Source: Bacteroidales bacterium (GTDB lineage Bacteria; Bacteroidota; Bacteroidia; Bacteroidales; UBA932). From it: DNA of 64,000 nucleotides. Under the pieces are notes generated by a model. The model was not told where the DNA came from. It made no database searches and was given only the letters and a program-made list of their open reading frames with translations. A program made the position numbers and the translations under genes. The stretch spans positions 1 through 64,000 of the forward strand of contig JAEEXZ010000006.1 in NCBI GenBank assembly GCA_016288055.1, read 5' to 3'. Of this stretch, positions 61,310 to 64,000 are shown one piece after another (position 1 is the stretch's first letter; each line of letters opens with the position of its first letter).

Positions 61310-61630
61310 TTACTTTTTGATGTTCATTCTTCCGTTCTCCACAAGTTCCTCGAGGCGTTCGAATTCGGCCAGGAGGATTTCCTGCCCCTTATCTGTAATC
61401 TGATACAGTTTTCTTCTGCCATCGGTGTCGGAGGATTCCCCACAAGGAACAATCCATCCTTTTTCCAATAGATTGGAGATTGCTCCGTACAAGGTGCCTG
61501 CCGACAGGACCAGGCGGCCCTTGCTCATGGAAGAGGTCTTCTGCATGATGCCATACCCGTGCAGGGGTTCCTGCAGGGCCAGAAGGATGTAGTAGATCGC
61601 TTCTGTCAATGCTGCTGTTGTGTTTTTCAT
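61310..61630 (-). CDS. PadR-family transcriptional regulator
   Basis: A 106-residue winged-helix repressor. The N-terminal YYILLALQEPLHGYGIM and the SAGTLYGAISNLLEKGWI recognition region are the PadR signature, followed by the wing RRKLYQITDKGQEIL and a short dimer helix. It precedes the DUF2812 gene and likely represses the pair through the palindrome in its promoter. Confidence 0.92.
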   Translation of the reverse strand: MKNTTAALTEAIYYILLALQEPLHGYGIMQKTSSMSKGRLVLSAGTLYGAISNLLEKGWIVPCGESSDTDGRRKLYQITDKGQEILLAEFERLEELVENGRMNIKK

Positions 61631-61651
61631 TTCTTATATTGTTTTCCGTTA

Positions 61652-61674
61652 TATCGGATTCCGATACAAAGGTA
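61652..61674 (-). promoter_or_regulatory. PadR promoter and operator palindrome
   Basis: Minus-strand -7 box TACCTTTG (61667-61674) followed directly by the perfect palindrome TATCGGATTCCGATA (61652-61666), which covers the expected start site. This is a good operator candidate for the regulator. Confidence 0.65.
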
Positions 61675-61862
61675 AGCGATATATTTTAATTTGCAAAACT
61701 TTTTTAGAAAAAAAAGCATTCGACGCTTGAACGGATCACTCGAACCCAAAAGAAGCCGTGTTCGAGATATGGTCCAATGAAGCCCCACAGGGCGTTGAAT
61801 GGAACTGGTTCAAGGTCAATCAAATGTGCATAATTGCCTGGACTTATCGGTCTAGTCAAACA

Positions 61863-61896
61863 CAAAAAAGAGGACAAATCTTTCGATTTATCCTCT
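61863..61896 (-). terminator. Terminator of the initiator tRNA gene
   Basis: Minus-strand stem AGAGGATAAATC / GATTTGTCCTCT with a GAAA loop, followed by T6. Confidence 0.88.
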
Positions 61897-61900
61897 GTAG

Positions 61901-61973
<73 letters not shown>

Positions 61974-61984
61974 ATTTGGGATTG

Positions 61985-61992
61985 CAAAGGTA
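61985..61992 (-). promoter_or_regulatory. Promoter -7 box of the initiator tRNA
   Basis: TACCTTTG on the minus strand, 11 bp before the tRNA 5' end. Confidence 0.6.
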
Positions 61993-62017
61993 AGGAGTTT
62001 TTTCGAAACTACCAAAT

Positions 62018-63391
62018 TTATTTCAAGAATTCCAGAATGGAGGACAGGTCGGAGGCAGCAAAAGCCTTCTGTTCTCCGGAAACCAGATTCTTGATATTCA
62101 CCGTGCCGGCCTCAATTTCGTTGGATCCGTTGATGGAGATGAACGGAATGGTTTTCTTGTCGGCATAGTCGAACTGCTTCTTCAGTTTGGACGGCTCCGG
62201 ATAGACTTCCACGGCCACACCCGCCTCGCGGAGAGACTTGGCGACGGGCAGCACGTAGCGGAGTTCATCGGCCCCCATGACGGCGAAGAGGAGCGTGGTG
62301 GCGCTTTCCAGGCCGGCGGGATAGAGGTCCAGGCCCGTGAGGACGTCATAAATGCGGTCCGCGCCGAAGGAGATGCCTACGCCGGAGAGGTCCGGCAGGC
62401 CGAAGATGCCAGTGAGGTTGTCGTAGCGACCGCCACCGCAGATGGAGCCGATCTCCCAGTCCAGCGCCTTCACCTCGAAGATAGCGCCCGTATAATAATT
62501 AAGGCCACGGGCCAGGGAAAGATCCATCTCCACAGGGGCCGATACGCCTGCGGCGCCGATCAGGCCGAAGAGTTCCTCGAGCTCATCGAGGCCCTTCAGG
62601 CCGATCTCGGAAACCACGGCAGAAGCGCTGCCGCCATTGAAGAGACCACGCATGGCCGCGAGCTTCTCCTCGAAGCTTCCGCTGAGGGAAAGGATCTGCT
62701 CGATGACGGCGATGCCATCGGCCGACAGGCCTTTCTCGGCCATCTCAGCCTTCACATTGTCGAGGCCGATCTTGTCCAGTTTGTCGATGGCGACGGTGAT
62801 GTCCACCACCTTGTCGGGAGCGCCGGCAATCTCGGCGAAACCCGTGAGGACCTTCCGGTTGTTGATTTTGATGGCTACGCGCACGCCCAGTTTCCCGAAG
62901 ACGGCGTCCACCATCTGCACCAGCTCCAGTTCATTCACCTGGCTGCGGCTGCCAATCACATCCACGTCACACTGATAAAATTCGCGGTAGCGGCCCTTCT
63001 GGGGACGGTCGGCCCGCCAGACAGGCTGGATCTGGAAACGCTTGAACGGGAAGGAAATCTCGTTCTGGTGCTGGACAACGTAACGGGCGAAAGGCACCGT
63101 AAGGTCGTAGCGGAGGCCCTTCTCACATACCTGGGACACCAGGGGCTTCTGGAAATCCACATCGGCAAAGGCATCGCCGGAATTGAGGATACGGAAAAGA
63201 AGTTTGTCCCCTTCTTCGCCGTACTTTCCCATGAGCGTAGAGAGGTTCTCCTGGGCAGGCGTCTGGATTTCCTGGTAGCCGTACGTGCGGAACACGTCGC
63301 GGATGGTGTTGAAAATATAGTTGCGGCGGGCCATCTCTTTCTGGCCGAAGTCACGCGTACCTTTAGGTATGGAAGGTTTCTGAATAGACAT
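62018..63391 (-). CDS. hisS: Histidine-tRNA ligase
   Basis: A 457-residue class II synthetase. Motif 1 ([18 protein letters not shown]), motif 2 ([20 protein letters not shown]) and the histidine-specific [14 protein letters not shown] with GGGRYDNL are present, followed by the anticodon-binding domain. Start 63391 (MSIQKPS) lies 17 bp after the promoter box; ATG 63400 is possible but would leave almost no leader. Confidence 0.96.
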   Translation of the reverse strand: MSIQKPSIPKGTRDFGQKEMARRNYIFNTIRDVFRTYGYQEIQTPAQENLSTLMGKYGEEGDKLLFRILNSGDAFADVDFQKPLVSQVCEKGLRYDLTVPFARYVVQHQNEISFPFKRFQIQPVWRADRPQKGRYREFYQCDVDVIGSRSQVNELELVQMVDAVFGKLGVRVAIKINNRKVLTGFAEIAGAPDKVVDITVAIDKLDKIGLDNVKAEMAEKGLSADGIAVIEQILSLSGSFEEKLAAMRGLFNGGSASAVVSEIGLKGLDELEELFGLIGAAGVSAPVEMDLSLARGLNYYTGAIFEVKALDWEIGSICGGGRYDNLTGIFGLPDLSGVGISFGADRIYDVLTGLDLYPAGLESATTLLFAVMGADELRYVLPVAKSLREAGVAVEVYPEPSKLKKQFDYADKKTIPFISINGSNEIEAGTVNIKNLVSGEQKAFAASDLSSILEFLK

Positions 63392-63408
63392 CTGTTTCAA
63401 AATTTCCG

Positions 63409-63416
63409 CAAAGTTA
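63409..63416 (-). promoter_or_regulatory. Promoter -7 box of hisS
   Basis: TAACTTTG on the minus strand. Confidence 0.55.
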
Positions 63417-63428
63417 AGAAAAAAGTGT

Positions 63429-63436
63429 TATATTTG
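63429..63436 (+). promoter_or_regulatory. Promoter -7 box of tRNA-Gly
   Basis: TATATTTG, 11 bp before the tRNA, divergent from hisS. Confidence 0.6.
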
Positions 63437-63447
63437 TAGTCCTCAAT

Positions 63448-63520
63448 GCGAGATTAGCTCAGTTGGTAGAGCGTTGGCTTCCCAAGCCGAAGGTCGCGAG
63501 TTCGAGACTCGTATCTCGCT
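63448..63520 (+). tRNA. tRNA-Gly (anticodon CCC)
   Basis: A 73-nt cloverleaf: acceptor GCGAGAT / ATCTCGC, D-arm GCTC..GAGC, anticodon arm TTGGC-TTCCCAA-GCCGA with CCC at positions 34-36, T-arm GCGAGTTCGAGACTCGT and discriminator T. CCA is not encoded. Confidence 0.93.
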
Positions 63521-63526
63521 CAAAAG

Positions 63527-63557
63527 ATTGTCAGCCAGACGGCTGACAATTTTTTTG
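63527..63557 (+). terminator. Terminator of tRNA-Gly
   Basis: Stem ATTGTCAGCC / GGCTGACAAT, loop AGAC, followed by a run of T. Confidence 0.9.
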
Positions 63558-63585
63558 CACTCCATTCCTAATATTTTACGGAAAA

Positions 63586-63649
63586 CTCCTAAAAAGATTA
63601 GGAGATATGAAAAATAACATCTATATTTGCTGCAGACAAACTGCAAATA
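63586..63649 (+). promoter_or_regulatory. Promoter and operator region of the BlaI-type gene
   Basis: -7 box TATATTTG at 63622-63629. Two inverted repeats flank or cover it: CTCCTAA-N5-TTAGGAG (63586-63604) near the expected -33 position, and TATTTGC-N12-GCAAATA (63624-63630 with 63643-63649) across the start site. Either could be the regulator's own operator. Confidence 0.5.
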
Positions 63650-63651
63650 AG

Positions 63652-64000
63652 ATGAAACAGAAACTGACAGCCAAGGAAGAAATGCTGATGAACATCTTCT
63701 GGAAACACGGGAGCATGTTCATCAGGGACCTGATCGGCTATATCCCCGAACCCAAGCCGCACTACAATACCGTAGCCACCCTGGTCAAATTCCTGGAAGA
63801 AAAAGGATTCCTGGAGCGCGAGCCGATGGCCAACTCGTTCCGGTATAAGGTGAAAATAAGCGAGCGCGCCTACCGGGGGAATACCGTATCCGAAGTCGTC
63901 GCCCAATACTACAACAACTCCTACACTTCGCTGGTGTCGCAGTTCGTAGAAGAGGACAAGATTGAGTTGGATGAGCTCAAAGCCCTCATCGCCTCCATTG
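63652..64000 (+). CDS. BlaI/MecI/CopY-family repressor (3' end outside window)
   Basis: 116 residues are visible and the gene runs off the window. The winged-helix N-terminus LTAKEEMLMNIFWKHG, YNTVATLVKFLEEKGFLERE and the following YKVKISERAYR wing are typical. Such repressors are cleaved by BlaR1/MecR1-type membrane proteases, often encoded next door, which would lie beyond the window. Confidence 0.88.
   Translation, partial: MKQKLTAKEEMLMNIFWKHGSMFIRDLIGYIPEPKPHYNTVATLVKFLEEKGFLEREPMANSFRYKVKISERAYRGNTVSEVVAQYYNNSYTSLVSQFVEEDKIELDELKALIASI

Overview
The window comes from a high-GC member of the Bacteroidales. Evidence: repeated TAnnTTTG promoter boxes a few bases ahead of genes, few Shine-Dalgarno sites, a Bacteroidota-type V-ATPase operon with a DUF2764 gene, a TonB-dependent receptor, FISUMP-type lipoprotein, DUF4831 and DUF349 genes, and a biotin-dependent sodium-pumping decarboxylase. 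I cannot fix the genus; an Alistipes-like or related uncultured lineage is possible. Most of the window is densely packed housekeeping sequence.

Layout. 1-9.9 kb: rpsF (partial), an LpxL-like acyltransferase, DUF4831, a peptidase/peptide transporter/Zeta-like ATPase/TldD/PmbA run and a glycosyltransferase. 9.9-17.5 kb: trkA followed by the four-gene methylmalonyl-CoA decarboxylase-type pump, a beta-barrel protein and a serine hydrolase. 17.6-24.7 kb: V-ATPase operon E-DUF2764-A-B-D-I-K, ended by a strong terminator. 24.8-36.9 kb, mostly minus strand: a YfcC-like carrier, yggS-yidC-DUF349, trmD, a TonB receptor behind a TPP riboswitch, a glutaminyl cyclotransferase, and a Y-family polymerase with a 56-residue partner. 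36.9-41 kb: a membrane-spanning TPR/AraC regulator, a 0.9 kb gene-free repeat field, and pgi. 41-47 kb: yccF, RNase P RNA, recX, a patatin/beta-barrel protein, rlmN, tdk. 46.5-55.9 kb: rsmI, a helix-hairpin-helix protein, a REP-type transposase amid palindromic repeats, recA, sstT, sulP and greA. 55.9-64 kb: a less dense, lower-GC accessory stretch with small regulators (XRE, PadR, BlaI), a FISUMP lipoprotein, short peptides, decayed fragments, hisS and two tRNAs.

Functional links. Sodium recurs: the decarboxylase pump exports Na+, the V-ATPase K subunit keeps the residues that bind Na+ in Enterococcus NtpK, and SstT uses Na+. DNA repair genes (recA, recX, Y-family polymerase) are present but separate.

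The most striking system is at 48.67-50.51 kb. A HUH-type tyrosine transposase of the RAYT family is bracketed by three composite arrays made of a 55-bp palindrome and 51-bp-period hairpin units. Relatives of the same palindrome, in opposite orientation, lie 9-10 kb away upstream of pgi. Two small-RNA candidates with promoter and terminator (32.05-32.19 kb and 38.87-38.96 kb) are the next most interesting signals.
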